From Microvirga sp. 3-52 (GTDB lineage: Bacteria; Pseudomonadota; Alphaproteobacteria; Rhizobiales; Beijerinckiaceae): 64,000 nucleotides of DNA. How positions within the stretch are numbered: the stretch's first letter is position 1; each line of letters starts with the position of its first letter. A program made the position numbers and the translations under genes. Positions 1 through 8,405 of this stretch are shown here, piece after piece. The notes beneath the pieces were generated by a model. The model was given only the letters and a program-made list of their open reading frames with translations, made no database searches and was not told the origin of the DNA. The stretch is taken from assembly GCF_018383585.1 (NCBI RefSeq), contig NZ_JAHAMK010000016.1:39230-103229 (forward strand), in the 5' to 3' direction.

Positions 1-158
1 TGCGAGATTCCGGTCACGGATCGGCGTAACTCATTGAATCTCTTGGGCCCTTCGCCCATCTGGACGACGACTTGCACGCTCCACTTGTCGCCGACGCGCG
101 ACAGGATCTCCGTCACCGTCCGGCAGTCGGTGGGAACATGGATGTGACTGGGTGACAT
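1..158 (-). CDS. HxlR-family transcriptional regulator, N-terminal part (cut by window edge)
   Basis: Reading the minus strand from an ATG at 158 gives 52 codons before the window edge. The start is supported by a strong AAGGAGG ribosome-binding site 7 bases upstream. The peptide has the HxlR opening: a Cys at residue 12 followed by TVTEILSRVGDKWSVQV and the KRFNELRR helix of the winged helix-turn-helix. HxlR proteins are small DNA-binding repressors or activators that often sense electrophiles or redox stress through that N-terminal Cys. It is divergent from the FMN reductase at 262, the usual arrangement for an HxlR regulator and its oxidoreductase target. The C-terminal half lies outside the window, so intactness cannot be judged. 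Confidence 0.88.
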   Translation of the reverse strand, partial: MSPSHIHVPTDCRTVTEILSRVGDKWSVQVVVQMGEGPKRFNELRRSVTGIS

Positions 159-261
159 GAAAGTGCCTCCTTGCGCGGCGCTCAGGAAGTTACTTAATGA
201 GCCCTGGTTACAAAACGGAACTTAAGGGTTCCGGCCCTCGAATGCAAATTAAGGATGTCTC
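159..261. promoter_or_regulatory. Divergent HxlR / FMN-reductase promoter region
   Basis: This 103-base gap separates two divergent starts. It is AT-richer than the flanks and carries similar half-sites: AGTTAC at 188-193 and GGTTAC at 206-211, and ACTTAA at 192-197 and 220-225. Such spaced half-sites would suit a dimeric winged-helix regulator binding here to control itself and the reductase. The assignment as operator is inference from position and repetition; no -10/-35 pair is clear enough to call. Confidence 0.35.
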
Positions 262-858
262 ATGAAGCCCAAGCTTCACATCATCATCGCCAGCACCCGT
301 CCCGGCCGGATCGGCCCCAGCATCGCCCAGTGGTTCAGCGACTACACGGCCGAGCATGGCAAGTTCGAACCTGTTCTGGTCGATCTGGCGGAGTTCAACC
401 TGCCGGTCTTCAATGAGCCCGAACACCCGATGAAGCAGAACTATCAGCACACTCACACGAAAGCCTGGGCCGCGAGCGTGGGCTCAGCCGACGCCTTCGT
501 GTTCGTGACGCCGGAATACAACTACGCCCCGCCTCCTGCTCTCGTGAACGCGCTCAATTACCTGTCTCGCGAATGGAACTACGCTCCCGCCGGTTTCGTG
601 AGCTATGGTGGCATTTCGGGCGGCCTCCGCTCGGTTCAGGTGGCGAAGCAGATCGTCACGACCCTGAAGATGATGCCGATTCCGGAAGGCGTGCCCATGC
701 CGATGGTGTTCCAGAACCTGGACGAGGCCGGCAATCTCAACGCCCCTGACATCTACAAGGCCTCGGCTGCCACGATGCTCGACGAACTCTCCCGCTGGAC
801 GGAAGCACTCAAGTCGCTCCGGGCCGAGCGCAAGAGCCCCCTGAAGGCTGCCGCTTAA
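262..858 (+). CDS. NAD(P)H-dependent FMN reductase / quinone-reductase-like flavoprotein
   Basis: A 198-residue protein of the NADPH-dependent FMN reductase family (flavodoxin-like fold). The phosphate-binding loop is at the N-terminus (STRPGR, residues 11-16), PEYN at 84-87 is the family's flavin-contact motif, and YGGISGG at 115-121 is the second flavin loop. These enzymes use NAD(P)H to reduce FMN, quinones or azo compounds in the cytoplasm. The start has AAGGATG just upstream. It is divergent from an HxlR regulator, which suggests induction by quinones or other electrophiles. The physiological substrate cannot be read from the sequence. Confidence 0.9.
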   Translation: MKPKLHIIIASTRPGRIGPSIAQWFSDYTAEHGKFEPVLVDLAEFNLPVFNEPEHPMKQNYQHTHTKAWAASVGSADAFVFVTPEYNYAPPPALVNALNYLSREWNYAPAGFVSYGGISGGLRSVQVAKQIVTTLKMMPIPEGVPMPMVFQNLDEAGNLNAPDIYKASAATMLDELSRWTEALKSLRAERKSPLKAAA

Positions 859-878
859 CGAACAGGCACACTCACGAC

Positions 879-911
879 AAAGGCACCGCTGCGGGGATCA
901 GCGGTGCCTTT
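879..911. terminator. Bidirectional hairpin terminator between convergent genes
   Basis: A perfect 12-base-pair stem, arms 879-890 and 900-911, encloses a 9-base loop. The arms begin and end with AAA/TTT, so either transcript would end its hairpin in a short U run. It lies between the convergent ends of the FMN reductase (858) and the alcohol dehydrogenase (931) and can serve both. Confidence 0.75.
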
Positions 912-930
912 GCCATTCACGATCAGTGGA

Positions 931-2094
931 TCACAGACGTCCCGCCAGGGCATCCTCGAAGAGCCTGCGGGCGGTCTCCTTGGTGATCGGCACCGGATTG
1001 CCGCTGGCGGTGGGATCGGCGGGCGCCATCTCGGACATTTCGTCGAACCGAGACGCATCGACCTTCAGGCCTTCCAGGGTGTGCGGTACGCCAAGATCCT
1101 TACGCAGCTGCAGCACCCAATCGAGGAAGGCCTGGAACGAAGGCTCTAGGCCGATATAGGCGGCGAGCCGCTCGATGCGGGTCTCGATGGCCTTTCGGTT
1201 GTAGACCAGCACATAAGGCATGAAGACCGCATTGGTCAGGCCGTGGTGGGTGTCGTAGATCGCGCCGGTCGGATGCGAGAGGGCGTGGATCGCACCGAGC
1301 CCCTTCTGGAACGCGGTGGCGCCCATGGCGGCAGCCGACATCATCTGCGCACGAGCCTCGATGTCCCTGCCGTCCTTGTACGCCCGCGGCAGGTATTCTC
1401 TCACAAGGCGGATACCCTCGACCGCAATGCCGTCCGCCATCGGGTGATAGCCCGGCGCACAATAAGCCTCGATGCAATGCGCGAGCGCATCGAGACCCGT
1501 GCCCGCCGTGATGTGCGGCGGCATGCCCACCGTGAGCTCCGCATCGCAGATCACGATCTTCGGCATCATCAGCGGGTGGAAGATCACCTTCTTGGTATGC
1601 GTCGCTTCCTGCGTGATCACGCCGGCGCGACCGACTTCCGAGCCTGTGCCCGCCGTCGTCGGCACGGCGATGATCGGGAGAATGCCTTTAGGGTCCGCAC
1701 GGGTCCACCAGTCGCCGATATCCTCGAAATCCCACATGGGACGGGTCTGACCCGCCATGAAGGCGATGACCTTGCCGGCATCGAGTGCCGATCCGCCGCC
1801 GAAGGCGACGACGCCGTCGTGGCTGCCGGCCTTCAGGGCCTCAAGACCCTTGTAGACATTCGTCTCGACCGGGTTCGGCTTGATGTCCGAGAAGATCGCA
1901 CCCCTCAAGCCGGCGCTCGTCAGTTGATCCAGCGCCGCCTTGGTCATGGGCTGAGTCGCCAGAAACGGATCGGTGACGATGAGCGGTGCCGACATACCGA
2001 CGGTCTTGCAGGCCTCGGCCAGTTCCGCGATGCGGCCTGCGCCGAAGCGAATGGCGGTGGGGTAATTCCAGTTGGAGCGGGGAGATTGGGTCAT
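931..2094 (-). CDS. Iron-containing alcohol dehydrogenase
   Basis: A 387-residue group III (Fe-dependent) alcohol dehydrogenase. The NAD-binding GGGS is at 99-102, PTTAGTGSEV at 145-154, and the four expected metal ligands are present as D202, H206, H270 and H284. It oxidises a primary alcohol to an aldehyde with NAD(P)+. It is the last gene of a minus-strand operon, 11 bases behind the aldehyde dehydrogenase. Read with the glutamine-synthetase-like ligase and the ethanolamine-type permease, the likely substrate is a gamma-glutamylated amino alcohol whose free hydroxyl is oxidised here. That substrate is an inference; the enzyme class is clear. Confidence 0.93.
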   Translation of the reverse strand: MTQSPRSNWNYPTAIRFGAGRIAELAEACKTVGMSAPLIVTDPFLATQPMTKAALDQLTSAGLRGAIFSDIKPNPVETNVYKGLEALKAGSHDGVVAFGGGSALDAGKVIAFMAGQTRPMWDFEDIGDWWTRADPKGILPIIAVPTTAGTGSEVGRAGVITQEATHTKKVIFHPLMMPKIVICDAELTVGMPPHITAGTGLDALAHCIEAYCAPGYHPMADGIAVEGIRLVREYLPRAYKDGRDIEARAQMMSAAAMGATAFQKGLGAIHALSHPTGAIYDTHHGLTNAVFMPYVLVYNRKAIETRIERLAAYIGLEPSFQAFLDWVLQLRKDLGVPHTLEGLKVDASRFDEMSEMAPADPTASGNPVPITKETARRLFEDALAGRL

Positions 2095-2105
2095 GATGGG
2101 TGCAA

Positions 2106-3497
2106 TCAGATCTGACGGAGATGGTAGGATTTCGGACGGGTGAGCGACTCGTAGGCAAGCCGCGACAGGCTTGCGCCACGGCCGGTATCCTTCACACCTG
2201 TCCAGGCGAGCGCGGGATCGAGATAGTCGCAGCGGTTCATGAAGACGGTGCCGGTCTCCAGCTCCTCGCCGATGGCCTCGGCGGCATCGACATCCGATGT
2301 CCAGATGGCGGCGGAGAGGCCGTAGGGCGAGTCATTCATGAGGCGGATCGCCTCCTCGTCGCCATTCACCTTCATGATACCGACCGTCGGGCCGAAGCTC
2401 TCCTCGCGCATCACGCTCATGGCGTGATCCACGTTGGTCAGCACCTGCGGCGCCAGATAGGTGGAGTTGCCCACATCCGCGGCAAAGCGCCTGGGATCGA
2501 TATGCGCCTTCGCGCCCTTCGCCACTGCTTCCGCGTTCTGCTGACGCACCAGATCGGCGAAGCGCTTGTGCGCCATCGGACCAAGCGTCGTGGTCTCGTC
2601 GAGCGGGTTGCCGAGCACGTATGTGTTCACGAGATTGACCGCACCCTCGACGAAACGGTCGTAATGCTTCTCGTGCACATAGATCCGCTCAATGCCGCAA
2701 CAGCACTGGCCCGAGTTGAAGAACGCGCCATCCACGAGGTTCTCGATGGCGTGATCGATATTGGCATCCTCGCGCACATAGGCTGGGTCTTTGCCGCCAA
2801 GTTCGAGGCCGAGCGAGGTGAAAGTGCCTGCCGCTGCCCGCTCGATAGCACGGCCGCCGGAGACGGAGCCGGTGAAATTGCAGTGATCGACGAGGCCTGA
2901 GCCCAGGATGCGGCTCGTCTGGTCGTGACTCAGGTGCAGATTCTGGAACAGGCCCTTCGGCATCCCCGCTCGATCCATTGCCATCTGAAAGCGCTCGCCG
3001 GCGAGCACCGTCTGGGAGGCATGCTTCAAGAGCACCGCATTGCCGGCCATGAGCGCCGGCACGATGGTGTTGATGGCGGTGAGATAGGGATAGTTCCAGG
3101 GTGCAATAACCAGCACGAGCCCCACGGGCTCGCGCTTGATCATGCGGCTAAAGCCCGGCTTCTCGTCGTCGGCAGGGATGGGCTGCAGGCTCTTCTCCGC
3201 AATCCCGATCATGTAGCGCGCGCGCTCCTCGACCCCGCGGAACTCGCCGCCATAGCGCACCGGGCGGCCCATCTGCAGGGCGATTTCGGGCACCACCTCC
3301 TGGTTCATGGCAAGCAGCGCATCCAGGAAGGCGGAGACCCTTTGCGCTCGTTCGGCCAAGGAGGTCTTGCGCCAGGTCTTTTGTGCTTCGCGCGCCGAGG
3401 CAACGGCGGCATCGATGGCAGCCTCGGACATGATCGGTCGGCGGACGAGCTCGCGTCCGTCGATGGGGGAAATGCAGACGATATCGGTATCGGCCAT
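2106..3497 (-). CDS. Aldehyde dehydrogenase family protein
   Basis: A 463-residue NAD(P)+-dependent aldehyde dehydrogenase. PWN at 133-135 supplies the oxyanion Asn, LELGGKD carries the general-base E232, and the NSGQCCCG segment carries the nucleophile, C266 by alignment of the GQxC pattern. Three consecutive cysteines there are slightly unusual. The open frame runs further upstream to 3689, but the ALDH fold begins at the ATG at 3497 and the upstream part overlaps the previous gene's end, so I chose 3497. It should turn the aldehyde made by the neighbouring alcohol dehydrogenase into the carboxylate, for example gamma-glutamyl-glycinaldehyde to gamma-glutamyl-glycine (inferred). Confidence 0.92.
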   Translation of the reverse strand: MADTDIVCISPIDGRELVRRPIMSEAAIDAAVASAREAQKTWRKTSLAERAQRVSAFLDALLAMNQEVVPEIALQMGRPVRYGGEFRGVEERARYMIGIAEKSLQPIPADDEKPGFSRMIKREPVGLVLVIAPWNYPYLTAINTIVPALMAGNAVLLKHASQTVLAGERFQMAMDRAGMPKGLFQNLHLSHDQTSRILGSGLVDHCNFTGSVSGGRAIERAAAGTFTSLGLELGGKDPAYVREDANIDHAIENLVDGAFFNSGQCCCGIERIYVHEKHYDRFVEGAVNLVNTYVLGNPLDETTTLGPMAHKRFADLVRQQNAEAVAKGAKAHIDPRRFAADVGNSTYLAPQVLTNVDHAMSVMREESFGPTVGIMKVNGDEEAIRLMNDSPYGLSAAIWTSDVDAAEAIGEELETGTVFMNRCDYLDPALAWTGVKDTGRGASLSRLAYESLTRPKSYHLRQI

Positions 3498-3513
3498 GAT
3501 GTTATGTCTGAAA

Positions 3514-3539
3514 GACCATGATCCCAGAGAATCATGGTC
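3514..3539. promoter_or_regulatory. Intra-operon hairpin upstream of aldehyde dehydrogenase
   Basis: A perfect 9-base-pair stem (arms 3514-3522 and 3531-3539, 8-base loop) lies in the 73-base gap between the ligase and the aldehyde dehydrogenase. It lacks a U run on the minus strand, so it is more likely an mRNA-stability or partial-attenuation element than a terminator. Confidence 0.4.
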
Positions 3540-3570
3540 CTCTCCTGTGCTTTGGGTCTGGACGGGTCTT

Positions 3571-4941
3571 TTAGATGATCTCGAAGTAACGGGCGAGCTG
3601 CCAGTCGGTGATGGCCTTGCGGGCCTCACGCTCCTCCCATTCGCGCGTGGCAGCGTAATGCTCGACGAAAGTGTCGCCGAAGAGTTCACGTGCCGCCTTG
3701 GAGCCCTTCAGACGCTCGGCGGCCTCGCCGAGGGAGCGCGGCAGAGCCCGCTCCCCGGGATGCTCGACCGCATAGGCATTGCCTTCGATGGGCTCACCCG
3801 GATCGATCCGGTTCTCGATGCCCCAGAGGCCGGAGCCGATGGCGGCGGCGAGCGCGATATACGGGTTGATGTCGGCGGCAGCGACCCGGTACTCTACGCG
3901 CTGCGACTTTTCGGAACCGGGAATGACGCGCAGGGCCGTGGTGCGGTTCTCGACACCCCAGGCGGAATCGGTCGGCGCCCAGAAGCCAGGGATCAGTCGC
4001 GTGTAGCTGTTCACCGTGCAGGCGACCATGGCGAGCAGTTCCGGCATCAGCTTCTGCTGACCGCCGACGAACCAACGCATCGTCTCTGACATGTTGTGCT
4101 TAGCCTGTGCGTCGTAGAACGCGCCCTTGCCGCTGCTGATATCGCGTAAAGAGGTGTGCAGATGGCCGGATTGGCCGGGCCAGTCACGCGACCACTTCGC
4201 CATGAAGGTCGCCATCCAGCCGCGCCGCTGCGCGAGAATCTTGGTGTATGTCTTGAACAGGGCCGCCTTGTCGGCGGCCTTCAACGCGTCGTCGACGCGG
4301 ATCGCCGCTTCCAGAACGCCGGGCCCGGTCTCGGTATGCAGGCCTTCGATCTCGAAATCCATCTTGTTCGCGAGGTCGAGGAGCTCGTGGTAGAAATCCG
4401 CATGAACGCCGGAGCGCAGCACCGAGTAGCCGAAGAAGCCCGGCGTGATGTTCTTCAGGTCACGATAGTTCTTCTCGCGCACGGAATGTGGTGTTTCTTC
4501 GAACAGGAAGAACTCGAACTCGGCCGCCGCCGACACGGCAAAGCCCATATCCTCCGCCTTCTTCAGTACACGACGCAGCACGCCGCGCGGACAGGCCGCC
4601 TCCGCGTAGCCTTCGAACTCGGCGAGGAAAAACGGAAGATCGTTCTCGAACGGAATGAGGCGCATGGTCTCCGGCAGCACCCGTACCGCGGCATCCGGAT
4701 AGGCCGTGTGCCAGCCCGTGAGCTTTGTGTTGTCATACAGCTGATCGTTGGAGTCCCAACCCAGCACCACGTCGCAGAAGCCGAAACCCTTCTCGAGCGC
4801 GGATTCGAATTTGTCGCGGGCCATGTATTTGCCGCGCATGATGCCGTCGGCATCGGTCACGCCGACTTTCACGAAAGGAAGGTCGCGGCTGCGCACATAT
4901 TCCGCAGCCTCGGCGGCATTCTTGATCTTGGGAGCGTCCAT
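3571..4941 (-). CDS. Glutamine synthetase-like gamma-glutamyl-amine ligase
   Basis: A 456-residue member of the glutamine synthetase superfamily, in the branch that joins glutamate to amines rather than to ammonia. Metal- and substrate-binding signatures are present: EFEFFLF at 141-147, TETGPGVLEA at 203-212, and SGHLH at 258-262. The product would be a gamma-glutamyl-amide made with ATP. Its context is an ethanolamine-type permease immediately upstream, alcohol and aldehyde dehydrogenases downstream, and an amidohydrolase at the head of the operon. That fits a gamma-glutamyl-ethanolamide (or related amino alcohol) synthetase, comparable to Streptomyces GlnA4. A putrescine substrate (PuuA-like) is possible but would not need an alcohol dehydrogenase. 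Confidence 0.88.
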   Translation of the reverse strand: MDAPKIKNAAEAAEYVRSRDLPFVKVGVTDADGIMRGKYMARDKFESALEKGFGFCDVVLGWDSNDQLYDNTKLTGWHTAYPDAAVRVLPETMRLIPFENDLPFFLAEFEGYAEAACPRGVLRRVLKKAEDMGFAVSAAAEFEFFLFEETPHSVREKNYRDLKNITPGFFGYSVLRSGVHADFYHELLDLANKMDFEIEGLHTETGPGVLEAAIRVDDALKAADKAALFKTYTKILAQRRGWMATFMAKWSRDWPGQSGHLHTSLRDISSGKGAFYDAQAKHNMSETMRWFVGGQQKLMPELLAMVACTVNSYTRLIPGFWAPTDSAWGVENRTTALRVIPGSEKSQRVEYRVAAADINPYIALAAAIGSGLWGIENRIDPGEPIEGNAYAVEHPGERALPRSLGEAAERLKGSKAARELFGDTFVEHYAATREWEEREARKAITDWQLARYFEII

Positions 4942-5001
4942 ACGAAAAACCTTGACCGAAGAGGAAAAGAGGAGCGCGCAGTTGCGCGCTCCCGGTTGGC
5001 A

Positions 5002-6537
5002 TCAATGGGACTTGTACTCGCTCTCACCCTTCGTGAGCGCAAACTCCTCCTCCGGCGAAAGAATGAGCTTATGGCGCCCGATGAGCAGGAAGTAGGCCAT
5101 CATCACCGCATAGTAGATGGCGACGCCGATGACGGCGGTCTGGAAGACCGAGTCCGTGAGCTGGAAGTAGAGCGTCACCGCCGCGATCGCCATGCAGATC
5201 ACCGCACCCGCAACGCCGAAGGGGCTCGTATAGGGCCGGTGCAGGTTCGGAAACTTCTTCTTGAGCACGATATAAGACATGCCCTGCATGAAGTAGGCCA
5301 GCATCGCGCCGGCGACCGCCATGTTGAGCAGCGTGCCGCCGATGACGGTGGCACCGGCCTCGGCGCCGCGTGCGAACCAGATGATCAGCATCACCAGGAG
5401 TCCGAGCACAGCGCCTGCGATCAGTGCCATGTGTGGAGTCTTGCGCTCTCCGTGCGTGACCGACAGGAAGCTCGGGAAGTAGCCTGCCCGCGAGAGCGAG
5501 TAGATCTGCCGCCCGAAGGCGAAGATGATGGTGTGGAATGAAGCGATCAGTCCGATCACCGCGACGGCCGCCAGGATCTTTGCGATATCCGTGCCGAACA
5601 GGGTGCGGAAACCGTCGAGCAGCGGCTCGCCGGATTTCCCGAGGCCCGCCGCGCCCGGCGCGATGCCCGTGTTCAGGAAGAGCACGAGGAACGCGGAGGC
5701 AATCAGCGTGAGGATACCGGCGATGATACCCTTGGGCATATCCTTCTGCGGATCATGGGACTCCTCCGCCGCGAGCGGCAGCTGCTCGATGGCGAGGAAC
5801 AGCCAGACTGCGAAGGGCAGTGAGGCCAGAATGCTGCCCACGCCCATGGGCAGGAACGGGCCGTCGCCGTTCGGCAGCTCCGCACCATCAGGGCCGATAT
5901 TCAGCGCCCAGCGCGAGAAGTCGAACTGGCCGGAGAACAGCACCGACACGTAGAAGAAGGCCAGCACCGCGAGAGCCGCCACCGTCACCGACACCGTGAC
6001 CTTGAACGAGAGCTCGACGCCGATGATGTTGAGCCCGACAAACAGCGCGTAGCACAGCACCCAGTAGACCGGCTGGAAGGCCGGCGACGTATCGAAGATC
6101 GCCGACAGGTACGAGCTGATGAAGAACACGATCACGGCTGGCGTGAGCACGAACTCGATGTTCTCCGCGATGCCCGTGATGTATCCCGCCCACGGCCCCA
6201 TCGAGGTGCGGGCGAAGGAATAGGCACCGCCCGTATGCGGCAGAGCCGGCGACATCTCGGCGAGCGAGAAGGTGAGGCCGAGATACATGATCGCGATGAT
6301 GATGGTCGCGAAGAACATCGCGCCGAAGCCGTTCGTGAGGCCCAAATTCCAGCCGGAATAATGGCCCGAAATCACCGCCCCGACACCGAGCGCCCAGAGC
6401 GACCAGACGCGCGCATGACGCTTGAGACGCCGCGCCTCGAAATAGCTTTCATCCACCGTGGTATAGGTAATGCCGGCGGCGCCCTGCGCTCCCGCCGGTG
6501 GGGCATGCACCCCGGTACTTCCTTGTCCGACTGACAT
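5002..6537 (-). CDS. APC-superfamily amino acid/ethanolamine permease
   Basis: A 511-residue inner-membrane permease with about twelve hydrophobic segments starting near residue 45. The first helix region (GVGAVISGHYSGWNLGL) and the adjoining EMSPALPHTGGAYSF resemble the ethanolamine permease branch of the amino acid-polyamine-organocation superfamily. The frame opens at 6582, but GGAGGA lies 8 bases before the ATG at 6537, so that start is used. It is second in the operon, between the amidohydrolase and the gamma-glutamyl ligase. It probably imports ethanolamine or a similar short amino alcohol as substrate for the ligase; substrate specificity is inferred from family and context. Confidence 0.88.
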   Translation of the reverse strand: MSVGQGSTGVHAPPAGAQGAAGITYTTVDESYFEARRLKRHARVWSLWALGVGAVISGHYSGWNLGLTNGFGAMFFATIIIAIMYLGLTFSLAEMSPALPHTGGAYSFARTSMGPWAGYITGIAENIEFVLTPAVIVFFISSYLSAIFDTSPAFQPVYWVLCYALFVGLNIIGVELSFKVTVSVTVAALAVLAFFYVSVLFSGQFDFSRWALNIGPDGAELPNGDGPFLPMGVGSILASLPFAVWLFLAIEQLPLAAEESHDPQKDMPKGIIAGILTLIASAFLVLFLNTGIAPGAAGLGKSGEPLLDGFRTLFGTDIAKILAAVAVIGLIASFHTIIFAFGRQIYSLSRAGYFPSFLSVTHGERKTPHMALIAGAVLGLLVMLIIWFARGAEAGATVIGGTLLNMAVAGAMLAYFMQGMSYIVLKKKFPNLHRPYTSPFGVAGAVICMAIAAVTLYFQLTDSVFQTAVIGVAIYYAVMMAYFLLIGRHKLILSPEEEFALTKGESEYKSH

Positions 6538-6600
6538 CGAGTTGATCCTCCAAGAAGTTCTGTCTTTCGGGTCACGGCACATTCTGCGCCATGCCCGTCA

Positions 6601-7389
6601 TCAGAGCGTCCGTGCCCCCTCCCTCAAAAGCGGCGCCAGACGGTTGGCCCACGACGCCTGTCCGTCTTGTGTGCGGATCAGGTCGTTGCGGATTTCGATC
6701 ATCAGCGGGGGAAGGCCGCGCCTCTCGGCGTGGCGCTCGAGGGTGTGAAACACCCGATCCGCCGGCGAATAGGGTTCATTCATGCCCACGACGAGCGCCG
6801 GATCCTGCTTCAATCCGGCCTCGACGCTGCGCGCATAGCGCTCGTCATGGTTGAAGATCAGGCCGATCTGCCAAGGGCGCGGCACATCCTGGTAGACCGG
6901 TGTGAAGGAATGGATGGAGACGATTGCAGTCAGCTGCCCTGCTGCCCTTCGGGCATTCGCGAAGGCGTCGACCGTGCCGTGAAACGCATCGTACACCTCG
7001 CGGACGCGGATCGCCCGCTCCGTCTCGTCGAGATCGACGTTGCCCGGGATCGTGGTGCGTTCGCTGAGCGTCCAGATCGAGTCCGGCGCGGACGGCTCCC
7101 GGTTGAGGTCGAGCACGAGGCGCGAAACGGTGGCATGGATCAGGGGTGCATCGAGCAGGCGCGAGAGTTCTTTCGCCACGCCGAGTGCCCCGGGGTCCCA
7201 GGCAATGTGGCTTTCCAGCTCGGCAGCCCCGAGCCCGAGGGTGCCATAGCGCACCGGAAGGCGGTTGGAGGCATGTTCGCAGATGAGAAGGATCGGCGAG
7301 CGGCCCTGCGGATTCCCCACGGCGGCAACCGGCTGCTCTGCCGTTGCGGCAGAGGACAGATCGCCCGGCTTCCGACTCGCCTGCGTCAT
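6601..7389 (-). CDS. N-formylglutamate amidohydrolase-family hydrolase
   Basis: A 262-residue protein of the N-formylglutamate amidohydrolase (HutG-like) family, metal-dependent hydrolases that release free glutamate from an N-acylated form. CEHASN at 37-42 and the SRLVLDLNR segment are family signatures. I prefer the second ATG at 7389 because GGAGAG sits 4 bases before it; the longer frame would start inside that ribosome-binding site. No other histidine-degradation gene is nearby. As first gene of this operon it is more likely to cleave the gamma-glutamyl product of the pathway, returning glutamate plus an amino acid such as glycine. That role is inferred. Confidence 0.85.
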   Translation of the reverse strand: MTQASRKPGDLSSAATAEQPVAAVGNPQGRSPILLICEHASNRLPVRYGTLGLGAAELESHIAWDPGALGVAKELSRLLDAPLIHATVSRLVLDLNREPSAPDSIWTLSERTTIPGNVDLDETERAIRVREVYDAFHGTVDAFANARRAAGQLTAIVSIHSFTPVYQDVPRPWQIGLIFNHDERYARSVEAGLKQDPALVVGMNEPYSPADRVFHTLERHAERRGLPPLMIEIRNDLIRTQDGQASWANRLAPLLREGARTL

Positions 7390-7402
7390 GCGGCTCTCCA
7401 TT

Positions 7403-7422
7403 GACCTGCCTCAAGGCAGGTC
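7403..7422. promoter_or_regulatory. Inverted repeat in leader of the amino-alcohol operon
   Basis: GACCTGCCT at 7403-7411 and its exact reverse complement AGGCAGGTC at 7414-7422 are separated by two bases. The element lies 13 bases upstream of the amidohydrolase start in the divergent region shared with the RpiR gene. It could be an operator or a 5' untranslated hairpin near the ribosome-binding site. Confidence 0.5.
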
Positions 7423-7486
7423 GGTTCCCGTTTGAACGCTTGATACGTTTCTTTTATTTTTATCGTGTTCTGAAATTTCTGATACA

Positions 7487-7499
7487 GCTTTTCAAAAGC
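7487..7499. promoter_or_regulatory. Palindrome upstream of the RpiR gene, probable operator
   Basis: GCTTTT-C-AAAAGC is a perfect 13-base palindrome 14 bases before the RpiR start. The surrounding AT-rich stretch (7441-7500) repeats GATAC at 7442-7446 and 7481-7485 and contains a TGAAATTTC core. RpiR proteins bind such AT-rich palindromes, so autoregulation and control of the divergent operon are likely. This is inference from position. Confidence 0.5.
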
Positions 7500-7513
7500 G
7501 TCAAGGAGGAGGT

Positions 7514-8401
7514 GTGAATCAATCCGGTATGCGTGACGACCATCGCCCCTCCCCCACCGATCCCCCGAGCCTGGCCGAGCGCATCCGGCATGAGATGGAT
7601 ACCTTCACGCCCAGCGAGAAGCGTGCCGCCCACCTTCTCCTGAGCCATTATCCCTTCGCCGGGCTCGATACGGTGGCCGAGTTCGCCTCCCGGGCCGGCA
7701 TTTCCGCACCGTCAGTCCTGCGATTCGTCACGCGGCTGGGCTTCGGCGGCTTTCCGGATTTCCAGAGGCATCTGCGCGAAGAACTGGAAGCCCAGCTCCT
7801 GTCGCCGCTCGCCAAGGCCAGCCCCTCCGACAAGGGCCAGGGGGCGCCGGCGCTTGCTTCCTTTGCGGAAGCCGTCATCGGGAACTTACGGGCGACGGTG
7901 GAGAACATCGCCCCGGCCGAGTTCGAGGCGGTCGTGGCACTGCTCTCGGATCCGCGCCGGCATATCCATTTTACCGGCGGGCGCTTCACGGGGGCGCTGG
8001 CGCGCTATGCCGAGAGCCATTTCCGCATCGTGCGCAGCCATGTGGATTTCATCGAGGGCCAGCCCGTCCTATGGCGCGACCGGCTGATCGAGATCGGCCG
8101 CAAGGACGTGATCGTCGCCTTCGACATCCGCCGCTATCAGGAGGATGTCACGGCCTTGTGCGAGACGGCGGCGAAACAGGGCGCGACTGTCGTCCTTCTC
8201 ACCGATCCCTGGCTCTCACCCATCGCCCGCGTCGCCCGGCACGTGCTGCCGGCGCACATCGTGGCACCTTCCAACTGGGACTCGTCCGCCGGTCTTCTGC
8301 TCCTGACGGAGGCCCTCGTCGCGGCCGTTACCAAACACCTGTGGGACACCGCCAAGCCACGCATGGAGGCTGTCGAGCGGCTGCGGAGCGGGAGATCGTA
8401 A
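7514..8401 (+). CDS. MurR/RpiR-family transcriptional regulator
   Basis: A 295-residue regulator with an N-terminal RpiR helix-turn-helix (about residues 25-85, including SAPSVLRFVTRLGFGGFPDF) and a C-terminal SIS domain (about 130-270) that normally senses a phosphosugar or related metabolite. The start is a GTG at 7514 with AAGGAGGAGGT directly before it; an ATG at 7529 is a weaker alternative. It is divergently transcribed from the five-gene amino-alcohol operon, with palindromes in the shared region. It is the obvious candidate regulator of that operon. Its effector is unknown. Confidence 0.9.
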   Translation: MNQSGMRDDHRPSPTDPPSLAERIRHEMDTFTPSEKRAAHLLLSHYPFAGLDTVAEFASRAGISAPSVLRFVTRLGFGGFPDFQRHLREELEAQLLSPLAKASPSDKGQGAPALASFAEAVIGNLRATVENIAPAEFEAVVALLSDPRRHIHFTGGRFTGALARYAESHFRIVRSHVDFIEGQPVLWRDRLIEIGRKDVIVAFDIRRYQEDVTALCETAAKQGATVVLLTDPWLSPIARVARHVLPAHIVAPSNWDSSAGLLLLTEALVAAVTKHLWDTAKPRMEAVERLRSGRS

Positions 8402-8405
8402 AGGC

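Noticed and set aside
4156..5541. 461-codon plus-strand frame opposite the GS-like and permease genes
   Set aside because: Histidine/arginine-rich shadow of two well-supported minus-strand genes.
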